Assembly: GCA_031287505.1 (NCBI GenBank)
Contig: JAITSW010000261.1
Coordinates: 1 to 6,477, forward strand
From: Propionibacteriaceae bacterium
GTDB lineage: Bacteria > Actinomycetota > Actinomycetes > Propionibacteriales > Propionibacteriaceae
DNA length: 6,477 nucleotides
Direction of reading: 5' to 3'
The position numbers and the translations under genes were made by a program. Positions 5,715 to 6,477 of this stretch are shown here, one piece after another. Each line of letters starts with the position of its first letter. The stretch's first letter is position 1. The notes below the pieces were generated by a model. The model ran no database searches. It had not been told where the DNA came from and saw nothing but the letters and a program-made list of their open reading frames with translations.

Positions 5715-5735
5715 ACGGGGGAAGGGGCTTAGGCT
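5707..5735 (+). promoter_or_regulatory. Promoter of the transaldolase-family gene
   Basis: TTGACT (5707-5712) and TAGGCT (5730-5735, TAnnnT) are separated by 17 bp. Transcription would begin near 5742, inside the palindrome at 5739-5750, leaving a leader of about 45 bases with a good ribosome site. Confidence 0.5.
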
Positions 5736-5738
5736 ATG

Positions 5739-5759
5739 TTGTATATACAAGTTCGTATA
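5739..5759. promoter_or_regulatory. TGTATATACA operator, GntR-like
   Basis: TTGTATATACAA (5739-5750) is a perfect 12-bp palindrome at the predicted transcription start. An overlapping inverted pair, TATAC (5744-5748) and GTATA (5755-5759), extends it. TGTA-N2-TACA is the kind of site bound by HutC-type GntR repressors. The placement suggests repression of the downstream gene, perhaps by sugar supply (inference). No GntR gene is in the window. Confidence 0.5.
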
Positions 5760-5771
5760 ACTGCTATCCAC

Positions 5772-5777
5772 AAGGAG
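5772..5777 (+). promoter_or_regulatory. Ribosome binding site fixing the transaldolase-family start
   Basis: AAGGAG lies nine bases before ATG 5787. It supports that start over any internal one and contrasts with the leaderless antitoxin gene. Confidence 0.75.
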
Positions 5778-5786
5778 AATTGAGCC

Positions 5787-6477
5787 ATGGGAACTGTCAA
5801 TTATCCCGTCACCGGTGACGGGCATGCCCGCGTCAACTATCCGCTGCTAGCCCTGGGAGCGGCCGTTTCCGGGCAAGGGGACCTGGTCAAGCGCATCGAG
5901 AACACCTTCATTGACCGACAGGAGTTTTTGGCGCTTTCGCCCCGAGTGCAGTACTTGGGAGTCACCGCCAGATTTGAAGACGCCATCAGGACGTTCAACA
6001 CCCCAGCCGGGCATACTCCCCCGGGGTTCCGGATCGAAACCGAACTCAAACCCGGTGGCCTTCTCGAAGCCGATCTCGTCCGCGATATCTCATATGACGC
6101 CGACGGACGCAAGCGTCCCACCTCGCTCATTTTTTCGGCAGACTCAGCCAACCCCTACGAGGTGGAGCCGATTGCACCGCTACTGGGCAACCTCACCTGC
6201 AACCCGGGTATCGTCTATGACCTGTTCATCAACAACCCGAAGGCGAATATCGGCGGCAAATACCGCACGCGCGACGAGGTTATGGCTGAACTTGGCCGCA
6301 TCCTCGGCCCCGGCTGCGACATCAGCGTTGAGCTGAACAATCCCTTTGAGAAGGACTTCGACAAGATCCTCGAAGAAGCCGAGACCTTCAAAGAGTTGCT
6401 CAGCGAATACCGCGTCGTCATCAAAGTGCCCCACACCGGCCCGGTGAACGCCGAAAATGTCCATCAGCTACTCGAAG
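5787..6477 (+). CDS. Transaldolase-family protein with N-terminal extension (partial, runs off right edge)
   Basis: 230 codons are visible, starting MGTVNYPVTGDGHARVNYPL. Residues 1 to about 110 are an extension not found in transaldolase or fructose-6-phosphate aldolase. From about 112 the TIM-barrel pattern appears: LIFSADSANPYEVEPIAPLL (Asp119, as in the first-strand Asp), LTCNPGIV (139, the TTNPS motif), DISVELNNP (182), and YRVVIKVPHTGPV, where Lys213 is the expected Schiff-base lysine in the K-[LVI]-P-x-T context. All key residues of class I aldolases of this family are present. It therefore probably makes or breaks C-C bonds between a ketose-derived dihydroxyacetone unit and an aldehyde in the cytoplasm. 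The exact substrate is unknown: the barrel is set apart by the extension and by Cys138 within LTCNP. It has its own promoter, an operator and a strong ribosome site, and is probably the first gene of an operon continuing right. Confidence 0.82.
   Translation, partial: MGTVNYPVTGDGHARVNYPLLALGAAVSGQGDLVKRIENTFIDRQEFLALSPRVQYLGVTARFEDAIRTFNTPAGHTPPGFRIETELKPGGLLEADLVRDISYDADGRKRPTSLIFSADSANPYEVEPIAPLLGNLTCNPGIVYDLFINNPKANIGGKYRTRDEVMAELGRILGPGCDISVELNNPFEKDFDKILEEAETFKELLSEYRVVIKVPHTGPVNAENVHQLLE

Noticed and set aside
5837..6464. Minus-strand and alternative plus-strand frames across the transaldolase-family gene
   Set aside because: They are shadows of a frame with complete catalytic motifs and a good ribosome site.
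1..6477. CRISPR arrays, tRNA or rRNA genes
   Set aside because: No regularly spaced 24-40-base repeats, no tRNA cloverleaf with GTTCRA-type arm, and no rRNA-like sequence were seen.

Overview
The window looks like a piece of an actinobacterial chromosome (Actinomycetota, probably a host-associated Actinomycetales-type organism; the genus cannot be fixed from this sequence). The reasons are the very GC-rich DUF2867 gene (46 of 60 bases are G/C at 5041-5100), TAnnnT-type -10 elements, two genes that look leaderless, and GTG start usage. The left 3.5 kb is clearly more AT-rich (24 of 60 bases G/C at 1741-1800), which suggests acquired DNA.

Left region (1-3560, minus strand). The main object is a long open frame of 845 codons starting at 2536 and running off the left edge. 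It encodes a secreted, cysteine-free protein with a signal peptide, a Ser/Thr-rich module resembling the pore-forming region of aerolysin / ETX-MTX2 beta-barrel toxins, and at least one bacterial Ig-like domain. Immediately upstream on the same strand is a membrane-anchored LuxR-type regulator: about six transmembrane helices, a short linker helix and a C-terminal LuxR DNA-binding domain. Between them lie two copies of the inverted repeat TCATCTnnnnAGATGA, one inside a near-perfect 24-bp palindrome, about 70-125 bp upstream of the toxin start. Together this reads as a self-contained module: a membrane sensor-regulator, its operators and a large pore-forming toxin candidate.

Middle region (3543-4912). 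About 600 bp without a convincing gene holds four 13-bp tandem repeats with GACG at each start, small inverted repeats and a start-less open frame. It is followed by a type II toxin-antitoxin pair: a ribbon-helix-helix antitoxin and a MazF/PemK-type endoribonuclease, with overlapping ends. The antitoxin promoter sits inside a palindromic operator and appears to make a leaderless mRNA.

Right region (4913-6477, plus strand). A DUF2867-family protein with one N-terminal membrane helix is followed by a 304-bp gap. The gap carries a reverse-strand gene remnant, which shares a 29-bp repeat with the gap before DUF2867, and a promoter with a TGTATATACA operator. That promoter leads into a transaldolase-family protein truncated by the right edge. 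The DUF2867 and transaldolase genes look like ordinary chromosomal background; the toxin/LuxR pair is the part worth pursuing.
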